Shown: in pieces, positions 17,874 to 25,823 of the stretch
How the letters are laid out: every line of letters starts with the position of its first letter
Numbering within the stretch: the first letter of the stretch is position 1
Assembly: GCF_003350505.1 (NCBI RefSeq)
Contig: NZ_QQAY01000003.1
Location: 392,967 to 456,966, forward strand
DNA from: Falsibacillus pallidus
Lineage (GTDB): Bacteria; Bacillota; Bacilli; Bacillales; DSM-25281
Direction of reading: 5' to 3'
DNA length: 64,000 nt
Notes under the pieces: model-generated
What the model saw: the letters and a program-made list of their open reading frames with translations, nothing else
What the model was told of the DNA's origin: nothing
The model's database searches: none
Translations under genes and position numbers: made by a program

Positions 17874-18842
17874 TTGAATCAGACGAACCCTTTTATATAT
17901 GCAAGCGATGATAAACGATACCATACATGGAATTTTCATTTACGCAGCCATTTTGGGCATAAGGTATTCAAAGTGGCCCTGGATGGCGGCTTTGACTGCC
18001 CAAACCGGGATGGCACCGTTGCCCACGGCGGCTGTACATTCTGCAGTGCTGCAGGCTCTGGGGATTTTGCCGGAAATCGGGCAGATTCCTTAGAAAAGCA
18101 ATTTTTGGACATTAAAGGACGTATGCATCAGAAGTGGAAGGACGGAAAGTATATGGCTTACTTTCAAGCTTTCACCAATACCCATGCCCCTGTCGATGTT
18201 CTTCGTGAAAAATATGAGACAGTACTACAGCAGGAGGATGTTGTGGGAATTTCTATTGCAACAAGACCTGACTGCCTGCCGGATGATGTTGTCGAATACT
18301 TGGCTGAGTTGAATGAACGGACCTATCTTTGGGTGGAGCTCGGACTTCAGACAGTCCATGAAAAGACGGCAGAATTAATCAACAGGGCCCATGATTTTGC
18401 CTGCTATAAGGAAGGGGTCGAGAAACTGCGTAAACATGGCATACGTGTTTGTTCACATATTATCAACGGTCTTCCGGAAGAGGATAATGAAATGATGATG
18501 GAAACAGCCCGAGCGGTTTCCCAATTGGATGTACAGGGAATCAAGATCCATCTTCTTCATCTCCTTAAGGGGACTCCTATGGTCAAACAATATGAGAAAG
18601 GAATGCTTCAATTCCTGTCATTTGACGATTATGTCAGCCTTGTCGTTGACCAGCTGGAGATTTTGCCGCCTGAAATGATCGTTCATCGGATCACAGGGGA
18701 CGGTCCGATCGATTTGATGATCGGACCAATGTGGAGCGTCAATAAATGGTCAGTATTAAATGCCATTGATGCTGAACTTAAAAAGCGGGACAGCTGGCAA
18801 GGAAAATTTTATAAAGAAAGAACAATGGAGCTGAGATCATGA
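17874..18842 (+). CDS. ytqA: Radical SAM protein YtqA (MnmL), tRNA wobble-uridine modification
   Basis: The 322-residue radical SAM enzyme has its cluster cysteines in CPNRDGTVAHGGCTFC (about residues 42-57), the spaced pattern of the YtqA/TIGR01212 (elongator-like) family. Recent work in Bacillus subtilis links YtqA (proposed name MnmL) and the adjacent YtqB (MnmM) to forming mnm5s2U at tRNA position 34. The start is TTG 17874 with gggagg nine bases upstream; TTG 17865 directly abuts the Shine-Dalgarno and is unlikely. It overlaps ytqB by four bases (ATGA), so the two are translationally coupled, in line with acting in one pathway. Confidence 0.88.
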   Translation: MNQTNPFIYASDDKRYHTWNFHLRSHFGHKVFKVALDGGFDCPNRDGTVAHGGCTFCSAAGSGDFAGNRADSLEKQFLDIKGRMHQKWKDGKYMAYFQAFTNTHAPVDVLREKYETVLQQEDVVGISIATRPDCLPDDVVEYLAELNERTYLWVELGLQTVHEKTAELINRAHDFACYKEGVEKLRKHGIRVCSHIINGLPEEDNEMMMETARAVSQLDVQGIKIHLLHLLKGTPMVKQYEKGMLQFLSFDDYVSLVVDQLEILPPEMIVHRITGDGPIDLMIGPMWSVNKWSVLNAIDAELKKRDSWQGKFYKERTMELRS

Positions 18843-19411
18843 AATTAGAAAGGGTCCTTCCATTTGCCAGAGCTTTGCTGCAGCAGGCTGTGGCTGAAGG
18901 AGATATTGCCGTTGATGCCACTATCGGCAATGGACATGATACATTATTTTTATCCCAATTAGTGGGGGAGAACGGCAGAGTATATGGATTTGATGTTCAA
19001 GAGAGTGCCATTCTCGCTACAAGGGAAAAACTTGAGGAGCACCAGCTTGTGCATCGTGTGACATTATTCCAAAAAGGGCATGAACACGTGATGAATTCCC
19101 TTCCCCCTGTCCACCATGGCAGGATTGCAGGTGCAGTCTTTAACTTAGGCTATCTTCCAGGCGGAGATAAGACTATCGTTACAAGACCGCGAACAACTAT
19201 CAGCGCCATTGATCAGCTGATCAGCATGTTAAAGCCTGAAGGAATCATTGTATTAGTCATCTATCACGGACATCGGGAAGGTGCTGTTGAACGCGACTAC
19301 CTTTTGCGATATGTCAAAGAGCTGGATCAAAATGACGTACATGTGCTGGAATATAAGTTTCTCAACCAGCAGAATAATCCACCATTCATCATCGCGATAG
19401 AAAAAAGGTAA
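18839..19411 (+). CDS. ytqB: tRNA (mnm5s2U34) methyltransferase YtqB (MnmM)
   Basis: A 190-residue class I SAM-dependent methyltransferase: motif I is DATIGNGHDT (residues 22-31), motif II follows in GFDVQESAI, and NLGYLPGGDK (about 103-112) is the family-specific NLGYLPG box. YtqB was identified in Bacillus subtilis as the methyltransferase that completes mnm5s2U in tRNA (MnmM). It follows ytqA with a four-base overlap and is closed by a strong bidirectional terminator. The methyltransferase class is seen in the sequence; the tRNA role comes from published work on the orthologue. Confidence 0.9.
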   Translation: MKLERVLPFARALLQQAVAEGDIAVDATIGNGHDTLFLSQLVGENGRVYGFDVQESAILATREKLEEHQLVHRVTLFQKGHEHVMNSLPPVHHGRIAGAVFNLGYLPGGDKTIVTRPRTTISAIDQLISMLKPEGIIVLVIYHGHREGAVERDYLLRYVKELDQNDVHVLEYKFLNQQNNPPFIIAIEKR

Positions 19412-19456
19412 AAAGACACAAGGCATAGGGATTATCTCCAAGCCTTGTGTCTTTTT
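19410..19456. terminator. Bidirectional terminator between ytqB and the monooxygenase gene
   Basis: AAAAAGACACAAGGC pairs perfectly with GCCTTGTGTCTTTTT over a 17-base loop. Confidence 0.92.
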
Positions 19457-19459
19457 GTG

Positions 19460-20464
19460 TCAGCTGTTTACTGCTTCTGAAATTAACCGGAACGACTTCA
19501 TTTTGTCTTCGAAGCTGTACATGATGGAAACGACCATGATTTGATCTGTTCCGTAGGCAGCACTTATTTCTTCCAGTTTTCTCTTCATTTCTTCAGGAGT
19601 ACCGACAATCATCCTTCTCCGATTTTCTTTGATCCTTGCTAGTTCATATGGGCTGTATTGATAAGCTGCCGCTTTCTCAGGGCTCGGTGTCCCGGTTGAT
19701 GACATGCCTTGTTCAATCATCAAAAGTGAAAGATCCAGGCTTGAAGCCATTCTTTCTGCTTCCAGTTGTGTTTCCCCGCAAATGGCAAATACGGCAACCA
19801 TATTCTTCGGTTCCTTCAAATGATTGGATGGTTTAAAGTTATCGCGGTAGATCCTTGTATAGTTTTCCCCGCCTTCCCCATTGATGAATTGGGCAAATGT
19901 ATAGGGAAGCCCCTTCGCAGCAGCAAGTCTTGCGCTGGATGCACTTGAACCTAAAAGCCATACATCAGGAACAGTTTGAATAAGCGGACTTGCTTTCAAA
20001 CCGTGGAGACGGCTATCCGCAGGATGGGAATCGTTCAGGTAATGGAGCAAATCATCTATTTGCTCTGGATATCGGTCAATGTCACGGTAATTCCCATCCT
20101 GAAGGGCAATCGAAGCCCTCGGCATGCCCCCAGGAGCTCTGCCCAGCCCCAAGTCGATCCGGTTCGGGGATAGACCTTCCAAGACCCGGAAGTTCTCAGC
20201 TACTTTATATGCGCTGTAATGGGGCAGCATCACTCCACCGGAACCTACCCGAATCTTTTCTGTTTTGGCAGCAATATGTGAAATGAGCACTTCAGGACTA
20301 GATCCCGCAAGCGTCCGTGTATCGTGGTGTTCAGATACCCAAAATCGCTCATAGCCTAAATTTTCTGCATGCTGCGCCAGCTTTACTGTATTTTTTAACG
20401 CTTCCTCAGCAGTCATTCCCTCTGATACCGGGGATTGATCAAGGATGCTTAATTTGATGGACAT
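19460..20464 (-). CDS. Luciferase-like flavin-dependent monooxygenase (YceB/YtmO type)
   Basis: The 334-residue protein belongs to the bacterial luciferase-like (LLM) TIM-barrel family, two-component monooxygenases that use FMNH2 from a separate reductase. Typical features are the N-terminal LDQSPVSEG, the WVSEHHD segment (about residues 42-48) and RIDLGLGRAPGG (about 100-111), the flavin-phosphate region of the MsnO8/YhbW-like subgroup. It is transcribed alone from ATG 20464 with no flavin reductase beside it. The substrate is unknown; paralogues YceB and YtmO in Bacillus subtilis are equally good names, so I give none. Confidence 0.83.
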   Translation of the reverse strand: MSIKLSILDQSPVSEGMTAEEALKNTVKLAQHAENLGYERFWVSEHHDTRTLAGSSPEVLISHIAAKTEKIRVGSGGVMLPHYSAYKVAENFRVLEGLSPNRIDLGLGRAPGGMPRASIALQDGNYRDIDRYPEQIDDLLHYLNDSHPADSRLHGLKASPLIQTVPDVWLLGSSASSARLAAAKGLPYTFAQFINGEGGENYTRIYRDNFKPSNHLKEPKNMVAVFAICGETQLEAERMASSLDLSLLMIEQGMSSTGTPSPEKAAAYQYSPYELARIKENRRRMIVGTPEEMKRKLEEISAAYGTDQIMVVSIMYSFEDKMKSFRLISEAVNS

Positions 20465-20546
20465 TTATTTCAACTCCTCAAGTTGTATATACACTTATAA
20501 TTATCTTGTGCAGGAAAGTTAATGTCCAATAAACTGCCTCTAACAA

Positions 20547-20580
20547 GAAAAAGATGACAGGATTCCCCTGCCATCTTTTT
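20547..20580 (-). terminator. Terminator downstream of inhA
   Basis: AAAAAGATGACAGG pairs with CCTGCCATCTTTTT with one A-C mismatch and a 6-base loop, in an A/T-flanked hairpin. Confidence 0.85.
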
Positions 20581-20588
20581 ATCAACTC

Positions 20589-22979
20589 TTATTTGTAGAT
20601 CAATACTTTACCAACTGACTGGTCTGAGCTTTCGCCAACAACGCGGATTTTCAAGCCATAATCCGGTACGTTGCGTCCAGCGTCTGGAAGTGCTTTGTTG
20701 GAATAATTATTACTGTCATCAAACAACGGATTTTCTTTTGTTTGATTATCTTTCATTGTAATTCCTAAAAGATCGGTATAATCCAAGAACATTTTATCTG
20801 CTTTGCTGATATTGAATGCAGCATCATGGATTTGGTAGCGTGTTGATGCAACTGTTTTATCGCTCCAGCTCAGCGCATGCTGATCTGCATCGACTACTCC
20901 AAGGAATCCATCTCCTGGATGGACGCCTGTCCAGTTGTCATCATAATTTTCATCCACATACCATACAACGAGTCCTGGATCATATTCCATAAGGCTGTTG
21001 CCTCGGCGAAGATGAGCAAGGCCAGTATCTACGCCTTGGTGGTTTCTCCACTCAAGCAAGTAATAGTGGTCTGTTAATTTGATTCCGTTATTCTTTGCGA
21101 ATCCATCTAATGCAACAGCTTGGTCGCCATCAGCATTATCGGCTAATACGACTTGTCCATCTACAGTTGCAGATAAATCGTCCACATAGAATCCTGGCTC
21201 AGCGGCAGCAACGTCCGTCAAATAATTTAATTTGACTTCCATATTCTTGCCTGCAAAAGCGCTTAAATCAAACTGAGCATCCACCCAGCCGTCTGAACTT
21301 CCTGTAATTCCTTCGCCTGGGTTTTGTCCGTTTGGATCAGCAGTAGTTGTAATGTTTCCAGCTACTGTAGCCCAATCCTTAGTACCCTTCTCTCTTACCT
21401 GAACTGAAGCGTAGTCCCAATCTTTTTCGATTTGGTACCATGTTTTGAAGTTCAAGGCTGCAGATGTTCCATTTGTTAAATCAAGATCAAATGTCAATGA
21501 ATTATCAAGGTTATTGCCGCTTCCGCTGAAATATTCATTGTCTCCACTATATGGAGTGTTGACAACCGTTTCTTTCTTCGGAAGATTTACTCTCAATGCA
21601 TCCAGATTTGTTCCTTTTGTATTCGCTTGATCCAATAAAGCTTCCATGCCATTTTTATCGAGATCTTCTAGATTTACCTCTGCAGCTTTCAGCCAGTTGC
21701 CGCCGTGAGCTGCTTGAAGGAATTCCTTGGACCATGCACTGAATCCGGAAGGCTCTGTACCAGGGACATCACCTGACCAGCTTCCGCTTGCCATGATGGA
21801 CCAGTAGCCGATTGCTTCACCTGCACCAGTGTATTGAGTATCATACTCATCCGGCAGACCTAAATCATGTCCGTATTCGTGTGCAAATACTCCGGCTGCT
21901 CCATCAGCAGGTTCAATCGTATAATCATAGGCTGCCATTGAACCGCCCCAGTATGGAACATTTGCTGTTGTGCCTTCAATTGGAGATGGATTTCCTAAAT
22001 TCCAGCGATGAGACCAGATTGCATCTTCACCCAACTGTCCGCCTCCTGCTTCTTCCCCGACAGAAGAGTGGATCACCATTAGATGGTCAACAAGTCCATC
22101 CGGTTCGCGAAGGTTGCCGTCGCCATCAAGATCGTAGCGGTCTTCCTGATCGTAGTCAGCCAAGTTGACATTTGGATCCTTTGCTGCTGCAGCAAGTGCT
22201 TCTTTGACGAGACCCCTTGCATTGGCATCACTTCCGCTTGCACCATTGCCGCCATAGTAGGCTGCAGGATGCTGTGCCATATACCATCCGCCTACCTGGC
22301 CGTCGATAGTATAGCTTCCCCCTGACTGCTGTTCATAAAATTGTTTGACAGAGATGAATTTTTGTCCGTCTGGACCTGTATAGCCATCATCTCCGAAAAT
22401 CATATCCTGATAATGCTGTTGTGTGTAATCCTTATAATACATATCAGATTCATCCGGCCCAATGTTATTATGCGGGAAATCAGGATACTCGACCATAAGC
22501 ACGAGGACTTTATCCTTGCGTTCGGAGCCGTTGAATTTTTCTTCTTTCACATTATCCACTTTGTCTTTTGTGTGCCCTTTTTTAGTTCCTTTTCCCTGGG
22601 TGATCCCTTTATGTTTCTTCAAGTTTTCTTTTGCTTTATCTTTCACTTTTTCTTGGTCTTTTTTCAATTCACCGTCTGTCGTTCCATTCAGCTGTACACT
22701 CTTTGCTTTCTTCTGAAGAAATTTATTCACTGCCTTTTCAGCTTCTTCAGCTGTAGCATTTTTGGAAATGACTCCATCCTTTTTCAGCATTTCAATCAGC
22801 TTGTCCTGATTGGCAACCGCCAAATCCACCGGACCGCCATTTGAATAATCTGAGCTGGCTGATTGTGCTGCTGCCGTCTTAACCTCTGCCTGCTTGCCGT
22901 AGCTGCTGCCTGGCAGCGCGAATGCCCCTAGACTTAGGGCTGCCACCATGGCCATTGAAAGAACTTTTTTTGCTTTCAA
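20589..22979 (-). CDS. inhA: Secreted immune inhibitor A metalloprotease (peptidase M6)
   Basis: A 796-residue secreted zinc protease. A Sec signal peptide occupies about residues 1-28 (MKAKKVLSMAMVAALSLGAF), followed by a Lys-rich propeptide (about 60-150) and the M6 catalytic domain. The zinc site is HEYGHDLGLPDEYD (367-380; His367, Glu368, His371). The C-terminal half contains a beta-rich/MAM-like region with DDLSATVDG. InhA-type enzymes degrade antimicrobial peptides and matrix proteins in the Bacillus cereus group and are widespread in saprophytic bacilli. The start is TTG 22979 with gggggaag upstream. The gene is monocistronic. The presence of InhA does not by itself imply pathogenicity. 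Confidence 0.93.
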   Translation of the reverse strand: MKAKKVLSMAMVAALSLGAFALPGSSYGKQAEVKTAAAQSASSDYSNGGPVDLAVANQDKLIEMLKKDGVISKNATAEEAEKAVNKFLQKKAKSVQLNGTTDGELKKDQEKVKDKAKENLKKHKGITQGKGTKKGHTKDKVDNVKEEKFNGSERKDKVLVLMVEYPDFPHNNIGPDESDMYYKDYTQQHYQDMIFGDDGYTGPDGQKFISVKQFYEQQSGGSYTIDGQVGGWYMAQHPAAYYGGNGASGSDANARGLVKEALAAAAKDPNVNLADYDQEDRYDLDGDGNLREPDGLVDHLMVIHSSVGEEAGGGQLGEDAIWSHRWNLGNPSPIEGTTANVPYWGGSMAAYDYTIEPADGAAGVFAHEYGHDLGLPDEYDTQYTGAGEAIGYWSIMASGSWSGDVPGTEPSGFSAWSKEFLQAAHGGNWLKAAEVNLEDLDKNGMEALLDQANTKGTNLDALRVNLPKKETVVNTPYSGDNEYFSGSGNNLDNSLTFDLDLTNGTSAALNFKTWYQIEKDWDYASVQVREKGTKDWATVAGNITTTADPNGQNPGEGITGSSDGWVDAQFDLSAFAGKNMEVKLNYLTDVAAAEPGFYVDDLSATVDGQVVLADNADGDQAVALDGFAKNNGIKLTDHYYLLEWRNHQGVDTGLAHLRRGNSLMEYDPGLVVWYVDENYDDNWTGVHPGDGFLGVVDADQHALSWSDKTVASTRYQIHDAAFNISKADKMFLDYTDLLGITMKDNQTKENPLFDDSNNYSNKALPDAGRNVPDYGLKIRVVGESSDQSVGKVLIYK

Positions 22980-23120
22980 ACTTTCTTCCCCCTTAAGTGT
23001 AAATATTTGTTTATATGTTAGATATTAATGCATAATTCAGAAAAATCCACCTATTCAGATAAGAAATGATGCAAATGGACTACCTCTTTTTTACAAAATA
23101 AGACAAAAGAACCAAAAGAA

Positions 23121-23149
23121 AAGAGAGGCATCCAAAAGATGCCTCTCTT
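23121..23149 (-). terminator. Terminator downstream of ytpB
   Basis: AAGAGAGGCATC and GATGCCTCTCTT form a perfect 12-bp stem with a 5-base loop. Confidence 0.9.
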
Positions 23150-23162
23150 CTATCAAATCTAA

Positions 23163-24257
23163 TTATTTCGCTAATGTTTTTGCCAGACCTGCCGGGATCG
23201 CCTTTTGAACTTTACGATACATCCGGCCATTCCAATAGAAAAAGTAGCTGATCGCTCCCCCGGCTTTCATGATTTTCTTGGCAATTGTCTGAATATGCTT
23301 CTGCTCATGGACTTTGTCATCGGATAGATAGACACCGAGCAATCCGCGATTGATGAGCTTGTGAAATTTCTGATGCGGCAGCTTCTCGGTATATTTATCC
23401 GCCTGCGCCACAAAATGCTTCAAGCGTTCCAGCAATTTTTCATCATTTTCGTAGTAAAAACAGAAATTAAGGTCTCCTCCATCGCGGTCTTCCTCCTGAT
23501 CGATAAAATAATCAAGCAGAATGTGCAGTCCTTGAATATAAGGAAAATAGCCATTTCGGATGATCTCAGCATACTCTGTCTGAAAATCGCTTCTTAGAGC
23601 ATATGAAACTAAGCAAAAAATCCCCAGAGTCGATCCTGAACAAGCTGAAAATTCGTGCCAGCCCATATCCGGAAGCTGGCTCTTGTATCCGTCAAACCAT
23701 TTTTGCAGACGGCCTTCACGTTCTTCGACCCTCACATGTTTATGTATCTGCAGATCACAGTAGTATTGGCAAAGTTCTAGAAGATATTTTTTTATATCAG
23801 CATATGGGCTGATCTCACTTAATACATCCTGGCAGGTCCTCACCAAGGATGCCAAGTACCCATTATCATCCTGGTCTTGACGAAGCCTGTAGTAATTTTT
23901 CACGGGTTCTCCCACCGTCAAGGCATCCCTCATGGATTCATGAAGGGCTGCAAAATCATCCGGGTCCAATGATGTGCTTCGGTCACATAAATTGTCCAGG
24001 TAGTCGCTGATGGTTTGATAAGCCACGATGAATTTGATCGCTTTTTCTCTTTCTTGCATGGCAAGCAAAGCCATGATTGATCCGCCTTCACAATGAAAGG
24101 TTTTATGTTCAATGCTGGCAAGCGCCTGATTTCGCAATTCTGTATTTGGTATGGCTTCCGCCTTATCCTTCCAGATGGCAAGTTCCCTGTGAACAATCGG
24201 AAAAACTTTTCGGTATACCTGATTCATCAATGAAAAAGGCTGAGAAGGAATTGACAT
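23163..24257 (-). CDS. ytpB: Tetraprenyl-beta-curcumene synthase YtpB (large terpene synthase)
   Basis: The 364-residue helical protein is the YtpB/TetS type of terpene synthase, which cyclises all-trans heptaprenyl diphosphate (C35) to tetraprenyl-beta-curcumene, precursor of bacterial sesquarterpenes found in spores. The Asp-rich metal site is DYLDN (85-89), preceded by HKTFHCEGGS. It starts at ATG 24257 with gaggtg six bases upstream and lies nine bases downstream of ytpA, so the pair is an operon as in Bacillus subtilis. No tetraprenyl-curcumene cyclase is in the window. The enzyme identity rests on family recognition. Confidence 0.88.
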   Translation of the reverse strand: MSIPSQPFSLMNQVYRKVFPIVHRELAIWKDKAEAIPNTELRNQALASIEHKTFHCEGGSIMALLAMQEREKAIKFIVAYQTISDYLDNLCDRSTSLDPDDFAALHESMRDALTVGEPVKNYYRLRQDQDDNGYLASLVRTCQDVLSEISPYADIKKYLLELCQYYCDLQIHKHVRVEEREGRLQKWFDGYKSQLPDMGWHEFSACSGSTLGIFCLVSYALRSDFQTEYAEIIRNGYFPYIQGLHILLDYFIDQEEDRDGGDLNFCFYYENDEKLLERLKHFVAQADKYTEKLPHQKFHKLINRGLLGVYLSDDKVHEQKHIQTIAKKIMKAGGAISYFFYWNGRMYRKVQKAIPAGLAKTLAK

Positions 24258-24266
24258 GATTTCACC

Positions 24267-25073
24267 TCATTCCACTACATAGCCCAAAGAGCGTAGACGA
24301 TTATCGATGAAGCTTTTTGAATAAGCAAAAACTTCTTCTCTCTCTGGTTCGTTATAAATTTCATGATAGCATTTGGTCCATTCCTTAAAATGCTTCTCGG
24401 ACATAGGAACTTGATTGAACCAATCTTTCACGACAGTCTTATTGACTATTTTATCATCTCCTGCCTGCATAACCAAAAGGGGCAGGTCAGGAATTTTTGA
24501 CATATTAGCGAACGCAAGCTTCATCGCGTGTACAAGCTCCCTGTACCACCTGACTGAAACTTTTGTGACATAAAGGGTATCGTTCACATCGATCTCCCTT
24601 ACTTCCTCATTCCTGGTCGCCATATCAATGGTTAATCCGCTTGGGAATTTAACCGTAGGCATAAGGGCATTCAGCCCATAGGAAATCATGCCGACAATCT
24701 TCGGCGGATATTTGACAAGCCCAACACATGGGGATGAAAGGATGACACCCGCAAGATTAAGTTTATGCTCCTGGATGGCCCTTATCGCAATCAAGCCGCC
24801 CATGCTGTGTCCAAGCAAAAATACAGGCAGATCGAATTGATAGGCTGCCTGGATCCAATCTTTGACCTCAATAATATAATCATCAAAGGAATCGATATGC
24901 CCTCGCTGGGATCTAGATGTCATTCCCTGGCCCGGCAAGTCTCCCATCACCACGTGATAACCTGAAGAACGCCACATTTCAATCAGCCATCCATAGCGTC
25001 CATGATGCTCCATCGCTCCATGGACAATGACGATCACTGCCTTAGCGGAACCTTCTGCTTCCCATTTCCACAT
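24267..25073 (-). CDS. ytpA: Lysophospholipase YtpA (alpha/beta hydrolase)
   Basis: The 268-residue serine hydrolase has the oxyanion HGAMEHHGRYG segment (18-28), the nucleophile elbow GHSMGG with Ser90, an Asp in the GDDKIVNK segment and a His near the C-terminus (YHEIYNE). In Bacillus subtilis YtpA is a phospholipase/lysophospholipase needed for making the lysophosphatidylglycerol antibiotic bacilysocin. It is the first gene of ytpA-ytpB, with ATG 25073 preceded by aggaagg. The pairing of a phospholipase with a terpene synthase suggests joint membrane-lipid remodelling, an inference from linkage only. Confidence 0.87.
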   Translation of the reverse strand: MWKWEAEGSAKAVIVIVHGAMEHHGRYGWLIEMWRSSGYHVVMGDLPGQGMTSRSQRGHIDSFDDYIIEVKDWIQAAYQFDLPVFLLGHSMGGLIAIRAIQEHKLNLAGVILSSPCVGLVKYPPKIVGMISYGLNALMPTVKFPSGLTIDMATRNEEVREIDVNDTLYVTKVSVRWYRELVHAMKLAFANMSKIPDLPLLVMQAGDDKIVNKTVVKDWFNQVPMSEKHFKEWTKCYHEIYNEPEREEVFAYSKSFIDNRLRSLGYVVE

Positions 25074-25224
25074 GTTCCTTCCTCCTTTGTATCTTCTTAT
25101 GATTATACTAAACCCGCGTAGATTATAAAAATTATATTCCCAAAAGAAAAAAATTACACAAGTTCCTGCTTTTCCGATAGAATTTGGTTAATATTAATAT
25201 CCCATTCAGAAAGGAAGCTTACTC

Positions 25225-25746
25225 ATGATTTATCCTTACAAAGACAAATCCCCCGTCATTGCAGATACGGCATACATCGCCGACTTTGCTACTGTAACTG
25301 GCGATGTGCAAATAGGGGAATACTCAAGCATCTGGTTCAATACAGTCATTCGGGGTGATGTCGCTCCTACCATCATCGGTAATAAAGTAAATATCCAGGA
25401 TAATTCCGTCCTTCACCAAAGCCCAGGGAATCCCTTGATCCTGGAGGATGAAGTGACGATCGGGCATCAAGTTATTTTGCATAGCTGTAAAATCCGAAAA
25501 AAGGCCCTTATTGGCATGGGCTCCATCATCCTTGATAATGCTGAAATAGGGGAAGGTGCATTTATCGGCGCAGGAAGCCTCATTCCCCAAGGGAAAGTCA
25601 TTCCTCCTAATACGCTGGCATTCGGAAGACCCGCAAAAGTGATTAGAGAACTAAATGAGCATGACGTCAGTGAAATGGAGCGGATTTCAAGGGAGTACGC
25701 TGAAAAAGGACAGTATTATAAGTCAATTTCAAAAACCCAAAAATAG
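25225..25746 (+). CDS. ytoA: Gamma-carbonic-anhydrase-like hexapeptide-repeat protein YtoA
   Basis: A 173-residue left-handed beta-helix protein (LbH), with successive hexapeptide turns through TGDVQIGEYSSIWFNTVIRG and later repeats. The metal-ligand histidines of gamma-class carbonic anhydrases are in the expected places (NSVLHQSPG, TIGHQVILHSC). Homologues are annotated gamma-carbonic-anhydrase-like; activity varies and is not proven for YtoA. It starts at ATG 25225 after aaaggaag and ends in a terminator. It is divergent from ytpA. Confidence 0.87.
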   Translation: MIYPYKDKSPVIADTAYIADFATVTGDVQIGEYSSIWFNTVIRGDVAPTIIGNKVNIQDNSVLHQSPGNPLILEDEVTIGHQVILHSCKIRKKALIGMGSIILDNAEIGEGAFIGAGSLIPQGKVIPPNTLAFGRPAKVIRELNEHDVSEMERISREYAEKGQYYKSISKTQK

Positions 25747-25758
25747 ATAAAATAAAAG

Positions 25759-25791
25759 CACCCAGGAAGGAATTCCTCCGAACCTGGGTGC
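25759..25791. terminator. Bidirectional terminator between ytoA and asnB
   Basis: GCACCCAGG pairs with CCTGGGTGC; the loop region contains GGAATTCC. It lies between convergent genes. Confidence 0.82.
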
Positions 25792-25823
25792 AATTGCAGT
25801 TAAACGGCTTCCTTACTACTCAA

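Noticed and set aside
20589..22979. InhA as a pathogenicity marker
   Set aside because: InhA-type M6 proteases are common in harmless soil and marine bacilli, and no toxin genes are linked.
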